From assembly GCA_944393565.1 (NCBI GenBank), contig CALYAM010000002.1, forward strand, positions 62,001-126,000: 64,000 nucleotides of DNA. Direction: 5' to 3'. The notes beneath the pieces are model-generated. The model was not told where the DNA came from. It did not search any database and saw only the letters and a program-made list of their open reading frames with translations. The stretch comes from an uncultured Clostridia bacterium (GTDB lineage Bacteria; Bacillota; Clostridia; TANB77; CAG-508). The position numbers and the translations under genes were made by a program. This document shows, in pieces, positions 43,667 to 54,223 of this stretch. Every line of letters begins with the position of its first letter. The first letter of the stretch is position 1.

Positions 43667-46213
43667 CTACTTCCTCCACTTATAATTCTGATTTGTTCCA
43701 TACATAATATTATCTTTCAGATGTTGCTTTACATCATTTCCTTTTTTATCATATTTTTTATACATATCTTCTATATACATTTTAAAATTAATATCTTCTA
43801 TTGATTTCAGTGAAGAAAAATCTGTGTTATGAAGTTTTTCTACTATATTTGCTAATTCTTCATTGCTTAAATTTTTATTAGAGTTTTGTCTATATTGTTC
43901 TGCTCTTGCTATAAATATATCATCATCTGACATATTAATTATTTTTTTCTTTTTATTATTGTTTTTAATTTTCTCTACTGTATTTTTAGCGAAATACACA
44001 CCTGATGTTGTATAAAGCATATCTTTATAGCCTCGTATAGCCCTTTTAATTGGACTTGGTAAATTTTTAAGTGGTCTTCTGTTTTTAGCTGTGTATTTTG
44101 TGGAATTATTTAAATTATTAGCAGTTTGCTGTACCTTATTACTTATTTGGTTTTTATCTTGATTTTGTTTGTTCTGACCTGTTGTTTTAGAATCTTCTTT
44201 CACACGGTTTTGTTCTGCTAATATTCTCATATGTGCCAGAGTATCAGTAGTCATTTTGTCATCTTGTTGTAAATATTTATTTGCATCCTTTAGTTTTTTA
44301 CTCGCCCTTTTATCATTTGCAGCACCTTTTATAGTAGCAATGTTTCTTACATTATTAATAGTTTGTTTCGCAAGTGCAAATACTGCCACTTTTTCTACTA
44401 AACCTTTTGCTTGAGAAAAGCCAAATATCTCTTTTATAATTTTTTCTCCCATGTAAATGCTTAAAATAAATATAATTGCCAGAACCATAGCACCAAAGTC
44501 TAAAGAACCAGATTCTGTAATTAGGTTGATTCCAGTGCTTACAAAGATTAAGTAAATAAGACAGTGAAATGGTTGTATTAAAACATTGTAAAAAAAGTTT
44601 TTAAGCCAAGTGTCTAATATTTCCGATTTATTGTTTCCGACTTTGTCTATTGAATAAGTTACACTTATAAGTGGTGCTACAATTATCAAAAATGCAATTG
44701 TAAGCAATCTTTTTATATATACAATTAAAAAACTACATGTAATAAAAAGTAATGCAACATATATAATTATAGATGCAAAGCTTTTGGTAAATGGAATCCA
44801 CCATACTTGAATTGCAAGTTGATTCATAAAATCCCAATTTTCTGTTGTTCCATTGTATAATGCTCTTACAAGTAGTTCATTTGCATTAATTGTAAACACT
44901 ATTATATAATGTAGAATAAATATTAGTCCAAAACCCACTACCCAATTTGTAATCATAGATTTGTATTTTGCCTTATCTTCTGCTGTGCTGTTTATTGCCA
45001 TTCTTATCCCTATATAAATTAGCACTGCTAAAGAAAGAACAATTGCTAAATTTCTAAATGCAATATAAAACTTTGCAATTGAATTTTTAATTGTATTTAA
45101 TGCATTTGATTCTGATTCTTCAAATATATTAATATCTACTAATGATAATTTATTTTCTCCTTCTATATTGTTAAAGAATATTCTTTCTAATGTAACAAAT
45201 CCTGGATCTCCACCAATAGCCCCTATTCCACTTAGAATTAAATTAATAATTGCTCCAGGGACAACTAATAAAATTTTAAATGGGTACAAAAACACTCCCA
45301 AGACCCCGTCTAAGATACCTGTCAAAAAATTATCATTTAATGGATCATCTTCATTACCTACTTGTTCTTGTATACCTTCTAAAGATGTATTAGGTGGAAG
45401 CGCAAGAAATATAGATAATTTTTCTTGTGCTTTTTGTACATCTACACTTCCATTTGTATAAAATAATTCGTCCATTTCCACTAATATACTATTTTTAACA
45501 TTTTCAGAATATAAGCCAGTCTCAATTTCTCTTCTCAGTTCTTCAATATAATTTATTAGTTCCTCTTCGTCTTCTGTTGTTAATGATTCTATTTTATGAT
45601 ATACAGCCGTTATAATTCTATCTGTTTCATCATAAATTTGTTCTTCTTCTGAAATAGGTTCTTCCATTGTAGCACGCAAATTGTTAATTTCTCCTAAATC
45701 AACTTCGTTTTCAGATGCATAATATAGACTTATTACATAATTTGTTGCATTTTTTGCTATATTAAAATAATTTGAATATTCATAAAAATTTCCTCCATAT
45801 TGAACTGCATCAGATGTTTGTGTTATTTTCAATAATAAAAAGTCAACATAGCTTTGAGTAAAATAGTTGTTCATGCCATTTTGAATCCATTCTTTAACTG
45901 CAGTAATTCCTTCTGTTCCTCCTCTTTCGATACTCGCACATAGAACATCTACTCTATTCCCCAGTTCGTTTGTATAAGCCTTTGCATTATTTAAAAATTG
46001 TTTTGTTTCTGTATAATTTTCATCTCCGTTTTGTATATCTACTGCTATTCTTTCTTTTATTTTTTCTTCTATTTCACCTTGTAATGCAAGAGCAAGGTTA
46101 ATCGCGGTTATTTCATCATAGCTTACTGTAGCACAAGAAAAGTGTGGTATAATAAAATTCAGTAATACCACCAAGATAATTAAACTAAATAAAACTTGTT
46201 TTATCTTTTTCAA
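43667..46213 (-). CDS. VirB6/TrbL-like membrane protein D (intact paralogue)
   Basis: The 848-residue protein has a signal sequence (about 1-29), a helical ectodomain of about 270 residues, then a VirB6-like core with NLAIVLSLAVLIYIGIRMAI, NWVVGFGLIFILHY, SPLISVTYSIDK and ILIQPFHC, and a basic cytoplasmic tail of about 220 residues rich in Lys, Asn and Gln. It is intact, with no in-frame CGG. It provides the internal control for recoding: the codon that is CGGT in the neighbouring paralogue is a plain GGT glycine codon here (44933-44935). Confidence 0.82.
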   Translation of the reverse strand: MKKIKQVLFSLIILVVLLNFIIPHFSCATVSYDEITAINLALALQGEIEEKIKERIAVDIQNGDENYTETKQFLNNAKAYTNELGNRVDVLCASIERGGTEGITAVKEWIQNGMNNYFTQSYVDFLLLKITQTSDAVQYGGNFYEYSNYFNIAKNATNYVISLYYASENEVDLGEINNLRATMEEPISEEEQIYDETDRIITAVYHKIESLTTEDEEELINYIEELRREIETGLYSENVKNSILVEMDELFYTNGSVDVQKAQEKLSIFLALPPNTSLEGIQEQVGNEDDPLNDNFLTGILDGVLGVFLYPFKILLVVPGAIINLILSGIGAIGGDPGFVTLERIFFNNIEGENKLSLVDINIFEESESNALNTIKNSIAKFYIAFRNLAIVLSLAVLIYIGIRMAINSTAEDKAKYKSMITNWVVGFGLIFILHYIIVFTINANELLVRALYNGTTENWDFMNQLAIQVWWIPFTKSFASIIIYVALLFITCSFLIVYIKRLLTIAFLIIVAPLISVTYSIDKVGNNKSEILDTWLKNFFYNVLIQPFHCLIYLIFVSTGINLITESGSLDFGAMVLAIIFILSIYMGEKIIKEIFGFSQAKGLVEKVAVFALAKQTINNVRNIATIKGAANDKRASKKLKDANKYLQQDDKMTTDTLAHMRILAEQNRVKEDSKTTGQNKQNQDKNQISNKVQQTANNLNNSTKYTAKNRRPLKNLPSPIKRAIRGYKDMLYTTSGVYFAKNTVEKIKNNNKKKKIINMSDDDIFIARAEQYRQNSNKNLSNEELANIVEKLHNTDFSSLKSIEDINFKMYIEDMYKKYDKKGNDVKQHLKDNIMYGTNQNYKWRK

Positions 46214-46234
46214 TTTCTTTCCCTATGCCTTTCT

Positions 46235-48014
46235 TTAATTTAATCTTTTATTGCCTTTATTTGTGATGCTTTCTTTCATTGCTTGAATAGGGTCATCTAT
46301 TCCCTGTGACAACATTTGTTTTTCAGCATTTGTTATATGTAATTTAAAAATAATATCATGTGTATTTTTTAGCTCTCCATATGAACTATTTCTAAGTGCT
46401 TGTATTCTCATCATTAATTGCTGATCAGTCATTGATGGATTAACACTTCTTCTATAATCCTCGCTTGCTATGTAAAATAATTCTGCTCCCTTTGGTATTT
46501 TTTTTCTATTTTTTCTTTCTTTTCTTTTATCTTTATAATCTTTATAAGCTGTGTAGCCAGTTGCAGTCGCAATTGTTCTTAATTGAGTGCTCCCAATTTC
46601 GTTTACTAATTGCATTGCTCTATTTGTTTTTCGTTTTGCTTTGGCTTCATTAGCATATGTTCCATCATTTTTTTGTTTTATAGTATTATTAGTATTTGCT
46701 ATTTTTTTGGCACGTACCTGTTTTGGTTCTTGGTCTAATTTATTTGTAATATTTTGTTTCTGAGTGTTTTCACTTTTATGCTGCTCTACTACTTCTTGTG
46801 TACTTCTTCCACTTGGCATAATAGTTGGAGGTTCTTCCTCCTCTTCTTCTTGGCTTGCTCCTTTAGTTGCTCTTTGTACATTACTAATAGCATTTGTAAC
46901 CATTGCTCCTGTAAATAACTTTTGTGCTATACTAGAAGATTTATTAAATCCAAAGATCATGCGAATTAATTTTTCTCCAATAAATATGCATATAATACAT
47001 GTAATTGCAAGTATAATTGCGCCAAAATTTAATGAATCTGCTGTGTACATAATATTCATAGCAGCACCAACAAATACTAAATATGTAATACAATGAAATG
47101 GCTGTATTAAAACATTATAACAATATTCTTTTAGCCAAGTATTTAAAACTTCTGATCTATTGTTATCGCTTTTATCTATTGAATATGAAACCGTAATAAG
47201 TGGTGCAATTATCGTCAAAAAGCAAACCATTAGCATACGCTTAATATATATTATTAGAAAAATAAATGTAATGATAAGCAATGTAGACCACATGATAGCA
47301 GCTCCCCAGCTTCGTGTTAAACCTAGCCCAAATGCCTCTGTAAATAACGCACCAGTATAATCTTCTGATAAATTTATTAGATTACTTAAACCATTTCGTT
47401 CCCCTTCTGTTATATCTATTCCAGCCAGGGCATCTACAAGTACAGCATTAAGATTTATTACACCTATCATAAAATAATGTAAAATAAATATTAACCCAAA
47501 ACCGCACAATCCAATTTGTTAACATTTTTTTGTATTTTGCTTTTTCATCAGCAATACTTGTAATTGCCATTCGTATTCCTATATAAACAAGAGTTGCAAG
47601 AGCCATTGCAATTGCTAAATTCCTAAATGCATAATACCAAGAAGCAACTCCTTTTCTAATTTCCTGTAAACTCCCAGATATTCCGCTACCGTTTGTCGTA
47701 GTATCATTTGAAAATATATTTATGTCTGTTAGAGCAACTTCATTAAATAAAATTTTCTCTAGTGTAATTATTTGTGCATCTCCGCTTCCAACAGAAGAAA
47801 TTTCTGTTAATACTAATTCAGCAACCAGGCCTGGCACTAACAAATATAGTTTCCATGGATATGTTAAGAATCCAAAAACTCCATCTAATAATGATGATCC
47901 AATATTATTAAGTGGATCTACAATAGTCGTTGCATAAGAGGTGTTTGGTAAAGAAATATTTACAAGCACAATTGTAATTAATATCAGGCAAATTATTCTC
48001 TTTAAAATACTCAT
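46235..48014 (-). CDS. VirB6/TrbL-like membrane protein C, joined by a +1 shift at CGG
   Basis: Two frames make one 592-residue protein. Frame one (48014 to a CGG at 47502-47504) carries a signal sequence, a short ectodomain and the first helices of the VirB6-like core, ending KMLTNWIV. After C-GGT the second frame continues FGLIFILHY without interruption to 46235, through the SPLITVSYSIDK and VLIQPFHC blocks and a basic tail with a run of Glu residues. The junction lies inside a membrane helix, and neither half alone would be a complete channel subunit. GGAGG precedes the start. It lies 28 bases after the NlpC/P60-VirB6 fusion gene. Confidence 0.85.
47501..47504 (-). other. +1 recoding site at an in-frame CGG in a VirB6-like gene
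   Basis: The coding strand reads TGG ATT GTG CGGT TTT GGG TTA. The intact paralogue reads TGG GTA GTG GGT TTT GGA CTA at the same position (44933 region). The only difference in length is one extra C, and glycine is the expected residue. Without a shift, translation stops 17 codons after the CGG. Confidence 0.85.
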
Positions 48015-48042
48015 ATTTTACCAAACCTCCTTTTTTATCTAA

Positions 48043-51000
48043 TTAGATTCTCATATTTTCACTTAGGTCTATTATTGTATTATCTGTTCTATTTACTGCA
48101 TCAACATAGCCTTCTCTTACTTCTATTGTTTTTCTTAAAATATTTTTTAAGTCTGCTCGTATCTTTTCCCTTTTTTGGTTTATATCTTGATTTGTGTTTT
48201 GTTTAAATACATCAATTTTTTGTCCATCTATTTCTATATTATAATCTCTTTTTATGCTTCCCTCTTTGTTGATTGCCCTTGTCATTAAATTTGTAAAGTC
48301 GTCTGTATCTAGGCTTTTCATTACATTATTAAAATTTTTCTTGTCTGATAAGTATCTTCTTGTTACCGCTTCTAACCCATCTTTAATATATTTATCTTTT
48401 TCTTTACCTTTTAATCGTTGTTCTTTTGCTTCTGCTTTTAATTTTATTGCTTTTTGCTCTATTTCTCTTGGTATCTGCTTTCCAAATTTTATTGTTTCTG
48501 TATCTTCTGAAGCTCTGTTAATAATAGCATTCTGTAGTTCTTGCTTAAAATTATTAACTAAATTTCGTTTGTTTGTTTTAACATTTGCATCTCCATTTTC
48601 TATTGTATTTGCAACTTTTCTTACAGTATCAATGTTCAAATTTGTTTTTTTATTGCTTGTATTATTCAATACTTCTGCATTTACTGCTTTACTTACTTCA
48701 TCTTTTTTTATTATTTTACTTGCTTGTGCAAGTTTATCATTTATAGTTTTTCGCCATTTTTCTATATAGTCTTGGCTATTTGTTTTTTCCCTTTTTTCCA
48801 TATTTTTATCAGTATCATGCAAACTCTCCACATCTGGTATTTCTACTAAATGAGAATTAATATATGTACTATTTAATATTCCATTATTACTTTCATATAA
48901 GTCATTAATACTTTGTCTTAGTCCCATTTCTTTTTTTCTTTGTGCATCTAGCAACCTTATTTTCCCTTTGTTTTTGGTTTTAAAGCTCTTTTTCACATTT
49001 CTGTTATAGCCTTTTATTGTCGTGGTTTTCATAAATACTCTAGCTGCTGCACCAGCTGCAATGAGATAAGATATACTTGCAAGCGGATTTGTAATAAACA
49101 AACCGATTCCTTTTCCAAAATTTAATGCTGTATTTCGTGCTGTGTTCAATGCTTTTTCTGCATGTTTTTTACTTGTGTTAAAAGCATTTTTTGGTTTGTT
49201 TTCTTCTGTTCTTATTATGCTGTTTATATTGCTGTAAGTTTTTGAATCATCCAATTCCATACCATATTTATTTTCTCTATAACCTGTTTTAATGTCTTCA
49301 ATGCTTTCTAGTAAATTACCTATTTTACTGTTCTTTGCTCCAATTTGTTTTATTCCTTCTGCCATAGGCTGCACAATTAAATTTTTTCCAATGCTTCTTG
49401 TAGCTTTTACCGATCCTTTTGCCAGTCCAACCCCTCTTTTTACCCATCTAGCTGCAAGTTTATATGTTGCAACCAATCCAATAGTAGAATCCATTACTTC
49501 CTTTAATGCATCAGATGATTTAAAGCCAAATATATTTTCAAATATATCCTCAACTGCATCCATAAATTTAATAGCGATAAGTAGGAACACACATGCTCCA
49601 ATCATATTTAATATGTTAGTATCTACTACTATTTGACTTATAATTCCAGCTATAAAAACTGTATATATTAAAGCATGAACTGATTGAATAAGTATTGTAA
49701 AGGAAATTTCTTTTAGCCATTTTCCCAATGATTGCGAACGATTATCTCTAATTTTGTCTAAAGCATAGCTTACTGCCACAAGTGGTGATAAAATAATTAA
49801 AATCAATACACTCAATAACCTTTTTATGTATTTCCATGCATATTTGAGCATATACCAAACAAGTGCAATATATAAAATTGTTCCATACCAGCCTTCTGTG
49901 AATCTGAAGTCATATGCCATTATTAAAACAGAATCATAAAAGCTTCCCATATCAGAACTTTCAATTATATTTGTAAATACATTTACAAAGTAATCATTTA
50001 ATTGCATTATTATAACTATAAAATAGTGAATAAACATTACAATGAAAAAACTTATAAACCAGTCTTTCAACAGTCTTTTGTATTGTGCTTTTTCTTCTGC
50101 TATACTCGTAATAGCCATTCGTATTCCTAGATATATTAAAATAACAAGTAATAATGCAATAACAAAATATCTAAAAGCATTATACCAACTAGCAACATTT
50201 TGCCTTAATGTAAGTATTATATTTCCTGCATTCTCATTAGTGGTTAATGATTCGCCACCTGCTTCATTTGTATTAAAAATATTTACATCAAATATAGGCA
50301 CTTGATTTAATACAATCTTCTCTAATGTTAATGTTTCCTCTACAGGTTGAGTTGAAATAACTTCTAAGCTTTGTGTTGCAAAGCTTTGGGCAACATTTGC
50401 AATGCCAATAAATGGTATCCTAACTATGTAAGTAACAATACCAACCAGATAATCCATAATATCTAAGAATACATCTATAATAGACAGTATTCCTCCGTTT
50501 TCTGTCACACCCAAACTCCCAACTTGCCCTGGTATTCCAGAATAATATAAAAAGCCTGATGTATCTAATTGCATAATAGCATCAAATTCTCCATCCCATG
50601 TAGAAATTACACCATTTGGCCAGCGTATAATTTTAGGTTTTTCTGGTTCCCAATTTTTATCTAACAGCTCTGGTTTTAGTCTAGAAGCCACTCCATATCT
50701 ATCTATTAGAGTTCCTTCACAATTTACTTTTCCACCTGCATTTCTAGCCATTGCCAATGTTATAGGTTGTCCTTTATATTGAGAGCATCCTACCATATTA
50801 TCTATTCCAAAAACATATTGTGAGCCATCTGTCTGTATAATCTGGTGATTTCCATCTGCGTCCATTCCTATGTATAACATTGCATGCCATCTATAGCCAC
50901 TGCCAACTAGTACATCCCCAGGTTGCAAATATTCATTTTCTTGTATACTATTAAAATTTCCTCCTCTAGGATTAAAAAATCCTGTTCCTCTGATATTTCC

Positions 51001-51384
51001 TCCTCTTCCTGTTTTTGAATCCCATATATCTACATCCAATGCCTGGTGTAATAGTCCTGCACATAATGAAGCACAAGATACTTTCATAAGTCTTAGATCT
51101 GATTGGTCTAGTTCTTCTTCATCATTTTGATGATAAAATTGTCTATGGCTTCCCCCAATATCATAATCATGTGCTGCTGTCCCATATGTTCCATAATATT
51201 CCACAGTCTGACTATAATAAGCTCTAACATATGCACTAAGATATCCTTGTTGTTCTGCAGAAAGTCCTTGAGTGCCTTCTCCTACGATACCTATTTCTTC
51301 TAATGCCATTGCTGAAGGGGTTAATAACTGTATAACTAATATTGAAATAAGCAAAACAATTGTGATGTTTTTTAGTATTTTCAT
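48043..51384 (-). CDS. NlpC/P60-like domain fused to a VirB6/TrbL-like channel protein
   Basis: The 1113-residue protein has a signal sequence (about 1-27) and an extracellular hydrolase-like domain (about 40-250). Its putative Cys (Cys104 or Cys108 in SCASLCAGLL) and His167 (YRWHAMLYIG) fit a papain-like NlpC/P60 or CHAP amidase. A VirB6-like core follows (about 300-640: NAFRYFVIALLLVILIYLG, SPLVAVSYALDK, ILIQSVHALIY), and then a long basic cytoplasmic tail of about 450 residues. Fusing wall cleavage to the channel would place the hydrolase exactly at the secretion site. I chose the ATG at 51384, which has GGGGG nearby. The catalytic triad is not fully verified. Confidence 0.8.
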   Translation of the reverse strand: MKILKNITIVLLISILVIQLLTPSAMALEEIGIVGEGTQGLSAEQQGYLSAYVRAYYSQTVEYYGTYGTAAHDYDIGGSHRQFYHQNDEEELDQSDLRLMKVSCASLCAGLLHQALDVDIWDSKTGRGGNIRGTGFFNPRGGNFNSIQENEYLQPGDVLVGSGYRWHAMLYIGMDADGNHQIIQTDGSQYVFGIDNMVGCSQYKGQPITLAMARNAGGKVNCEGTLIDRYGVASRLKPELLDKNWEPEKPKIIRWPNGVISTWDGEFDAIMQLDTSGFLYYSGIPGQVGSLGVTENGGILSIIDVFLDIMDYLVGIVTYIVRIPFIGIANVAQSFATQSLEVISTQPVEETLTLEKIVLNQVPIFDVNIFNTNEAGGESLTTNENAGNIILTLRQNVASWYNAFRYFVIALLLVILIYLGIRMAITSIAEEKAQYKRLLKDWFISFFIVMFIHYFIVIIMQLNDYFVNVFTNIIESSDMGSFYDSVLIMAYDFRFTEGWYGTILYIALVWYMLKYAWKYIKRLLSVLILIILSPLVAVSYALDKIRDNRSQSLGKWLKEISFTILIQSVHALIYTVFIAGIISQIVVDTNILNMIGACVFLLIAIKFMDAVEDIFENIFGFKSSDALKEVMDSTIGLVATYKLAARWVKRGVGLAKGSVKATRSIGKNLIVQPMAEGIKQIGAKNSKIGNLLESIEDIKTGYRENKYGMELDDSKTYSNINSIIRTEENKPKNAFNTSKKHAEKALNTARNTALNFGKGIGLFITNPLASISYLIAAGAAARVFMKTTTIKGYNRNVKKSFKTKNKGKIRLLDAQRKKEMGLRQSINDLYESNNGILNSTYINSHLVEIPDVESLHDTDKNMEKREKTNSQDYIEKWRKTINDKLAQASKIIKKDEVSKAVNAEVLNNTSNKKTNLNIDTVRKVANTIENGDANVKTNKRNLVNNFKQELQNAIINRASEDTETIKFGKQIPREIEQKAIKLKAEAKEQRLKGKEKDKYIKDGLEAVTRRYLSDKKNFNNVMKSLDTDDFTNLMTRAINKEGSIKRDYNIEIDGQKIDVFKQNTNQDINQKREKIRADLKNILRKTIEVREGYVDAVNRTDNTIIDLSENMRI

Positions 51385-51424
51385 AACTTTCCCCCTTCTT
51401 TTATACATTACTTTACACTATATT

Positions 51425-52984
51425 TTATATTTCAATTGATGTATCATCATAAAATATTTTATTTCCATCTATTTTTTCTATTTTATACTCTTGTTTTCCT
51501 GTTATTATTGTTTTTAATTTTCTTGTACTTGCATTATAGCAAAATATTCCTTCTCCTTTTACAGAATATAGAAATCGTTCATCATCTAACCATCCATATG
51601 TATTTATACTTATATGTCTTATAAGTTCTGAGTTTGGTTCAGTTTGGTCAATTGATACGAACTTTACGTTTCTTATTCCCTCTCCTTCTACGTATTCATA
51701 AACAAGCCTAAATTTATTGCTTGTGTTTTCTGTAAATTTATATGATTCTCCGGCGTTTTCCTCTTTATAATCATTTTCATCTGCCATTTGTGCATATTCT
51801 TCTATATTATAAGTCATCTGCTTTGTAAAGCGCTCTATTTCATTTAAATATACAAGGTCTTCATTTGTATGCAAATAGACTTGTTCTGGCAAATTCTCTT
51901 TGTTCAGGCTCTCAAGAGTTATATTCTTTCCTAAATAACCTTCAAAATTATTATATATATTCAGTCCATTTTCTGGGCTAACATTAAATTCTACTCTTAC
52001 TCCTTTTAATGCATATTCTAATTCAATATGTTCTGAATCATATTTATATAAATTATAATCTTGCCATATTTCAGTGAGATCTTTTACAAAATTCTTTGCA
52101 TCTTTATTTTCTTGAAACTTAAGCCATAATTCTAAAAATTCATCATTATTATAGTCTTTTTCTCTTCTGTATATAGAAACCTGATTGTTTGCGAAAAATA
52201 CATAACATTCTTCTCCCTTATAGCCAAACATATCCTCGTATACAAATACTGGCTCTCCTAAACTTTCTATTACTTCTTGTTTTGTACTATTTACTGTTAT
52301 GTCTTCTACTATTGTACTTTTATAGTTTTTAGTAAAAACTATATTATAAACTTTCCCCCCAAGTGTTTTTATCTCGATACCTTCGTCAAAGTAAATATCA
52401 TAATCGTCAAATCTACTTTCTAGTGTACCTAATTCAAAACTTGCTGCTCTCCAGTCATTTTCTATAAATTTATTTATTTCATTAGAATGAATTGTAAATT
52501 TTGTCTCTGAAATTTTTTCAAAATTTCCAGCTTTTTCTTTTGTTTCTTGTTTTTCAAAATAATTTAATTCTCCATTAATATATACTTCATCGATTGTTTT
52601 TGTTTCAGGATTTACAATAACTCCTATTATAAGTTCCCTTGAGATATCTATTAGTCTATAATTTTGATGGTTAAGTAAGCCTGTTAGATTAAGCACAATA
52701 CTATTATAATATTCTTGATTAGATTTTCCATCAGTCCACAAATCCTTACCAAATGTCAAATAAATATCTTTTTTAAATTGTTCTTCTTCTGAATCCATAA
52801 TTTGTATGTTTTTGCATTCATAGTAGTATAATAACTCTTCTATTGAAGAAAGATCTGTTATAAATAGTGCATCTGTTGTTTCATCTTTATTTGTAAATGC
52901 TATTCTAATTAATAATATGAGAAAAATAATAGCTCCTAAAATAACCAATATTTTTCTTAGATTTTTTTTAGTTTTCTTACTCAT
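51425..52984 (-). CDS. Anchored extracellular protein of the secretion locus, function unknown
   Basis: The 519-residue protein has a basic cytoplasmic start, one membrane helix (about 11-30), and a long acidic extracellular part with alternating alpha/beta segments. A short stretch near 228-240 (STKQEVIESLGEP) resembles the helix-loop motif of BamE-like or SmpA-like folds. The C-terminus looks like beta-propeller-type strands (DDERFLYSVKGEGIF). No catalytic residues are evident. It lies between two VirB6-like genes, 12 bases from the next, so it is very likely a component or assembly factor of the system. Confidence 0.6.
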   Translation of the reverse strand: MSKKTKKNLRKILVILGAIIFLILLIRIAFTNKDETTDALFITDLSSIEELLYYYECKNIQIMDSEEEQFKKDIYLTFGKDLWTDGKSNQEYYNSIVLNLTGLLNHQNYRLIDISRELIIGVIVNPETKTIDEVYINGELNYFEKQETKEKAGNFEKISETKFTIHSNEINKFIENDWRAASFELGTLESRFDDYDIYFDEGIEIKTLGGKVYNIVFTKNYKSTIVEDITVNSTKQEVIESLGEPVFVYEDMFGYKGEECYVFFANNQVSIYRREKDYNNDEFLELWLKFQENKDAKNFVKDLTEIWQDYNLYKYDSEHIELEYALKGVRVEFNVSPENGLNIYNNFEGYLGKNITLESLNKENLPEQVYLHTNEDLVYLNEIERFTKQMTYNIEEYAQMADENDYKEENAGESYKFTENTSNKFRLVYEYVEGEGIRNVKFVSIDQTEPNSELIRHISINTYGWLDDERFLYSVKGEGIFCYNASTRKLKTIITGKQEYKIEKIDGNKIFYDDTSIEI

Positions 52985-52996
52985 AAAATCTCCTTC

Positions 52997-54187
52997 CTAC
53001 TTACGTCTCAATTTTCCTACACTCGCAGTTCTTTCTATCTTAAATATTTTTCTCACTAACTGTTCTCCTCTTGATAAAGACGCTAGGAATACAATTGCAA
53101 GTAGTGGAGCCCTTTCCATTATTCCATAAACAGAATACATAAATATTAAAAATAATAATGCGTGTAATGGCTGTATAAATAAATTCACAAGAAATTCCTT
53201 TATCCAAGTTTTATAAGCTTGTGCTTGATTATCACCTGCTTTATCAATTGAATATGTTATTGTAATAAGTGGTGATATAACCATTAGGAAAGCCACAGTT
53301 AGCATCCTTTTTAGATACATAAAGAAAAACTTAAATTGATAAATTGATAGTATTAAAAATACCAATGCTAAAGTAAAACTTTCCCAACCATACCCTTTTG
53401 CAATTTTGGTAAGTAGTCCTTCAAATCCATTTCCCTCTTCATCTATTTTTCCGTATAATAAAGTGGTTTCAAAATTCAAGCCTTTTTGTGTCTCTATATT
53501 TTCATTTGCAACTTGTCCAGCCATATTTGTATTTTCTGCTATTTTTTCCGCTGTAGTTCTTATTACATCAACACTTACTTGGCACACATTCATTGCAATA
53601 GACATAATATATGGAAGTAAAATTAATAGTGCAAAACTTGCTACCCAATGTATTAACATGTTTTTGTATTTTGCTTTATCTGTTGCTACACTTGAAATTG
53701 CCATTAAAATTCCAATATATATTAAAACAGCAAGTAGTGCAGCAATAGCAAAGTTTCTCATTGAATAGAACCATCTTGCTACATTTTCTTTTATAAGTAC
53801 ATTTGTATTGCTAGACATATATGCAGGATTACTAGCCTCACTATTTTGTCCAACACTCATAAAATCTATATTAAATAGTTCGTATCTTCCAAATAGCAAA
53901 TCTTCTATTGTGAATAACTGTATTTTTGTTCCAGTTTCTGATTGAATTACTAAAGCAAGCAATGCATTTATTACTGATCCAACAGGGTAAATACAATATG
54001 TAAGTACGGTTCCAATTAAGCTATTTGTTCCTTCAGAAGCTTGTATCGATTCGGTTTCCCCATTTCTGTTAGATGTTCCAGATTGTATTTGATTAAACTT
54101 CTCCACATCTCTTGCCCACACACGATTTTGAAGTATAGCTGTAGACAATAATATGAAAATTAATAAAATCGTGATGGCCTTTTTCAT
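52997..54187 (-). CDS. VirB6/TrbL-like membrane protein A (shortest paralogue)
   Basis: The 396-residue protein has a signal sequence (about 1-25), a short ectodomain and the VirB6-like core (RNFAIAALLAVLIYIGILMAI, SPLITITYSIDK, LFIQPLHALLF). It lacks the long cytoplasmic tail of its paralogues. A 60-residue hydrophilic loop lies between helices in mid-protein. It directly follows virB4 (36-base gap). As the minimal form it may be the ancestral channel subunit. Confidence 0.82.
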   Translation of the reverse strand: MKKAITILLIFILLSTAILQNRVWARDVEKFNQIQSGTSNRNGETESIQASEGTNSLIGTVLTYCIYPVGSVINALLALVIQSETGTKIQLFTIEDLLFGRYELFNIDFMSVGQNSEASNPAYMSSNTNVLIKENVARWFYSMRNFAIAALLAVLIYIGILMAISSVATDKAKYKNMLIHWVASFALLILLPYIMSIAMNVCQVSVDVIRTTAEKIAENTNMAGQVANENIETQKGLNFETTLLYGKIDEEGNGFEGLLTKIAKGYGWESFTLALVFLILSIYQFKFFFMYLKRMLTVAFLMVISPLITITYSIDKAGDNQAQAYKTWIKEFLVNLFIQPLHALLFLIFMYSVYGIMERAPLLAIVFLASLSRGEQLVRKIFKIERTASVGKLRRK

Positions 54188-54223
54188 ACTAAACTCCCTT
54201 CCTTATTACCTTTAAAGTTGCTC

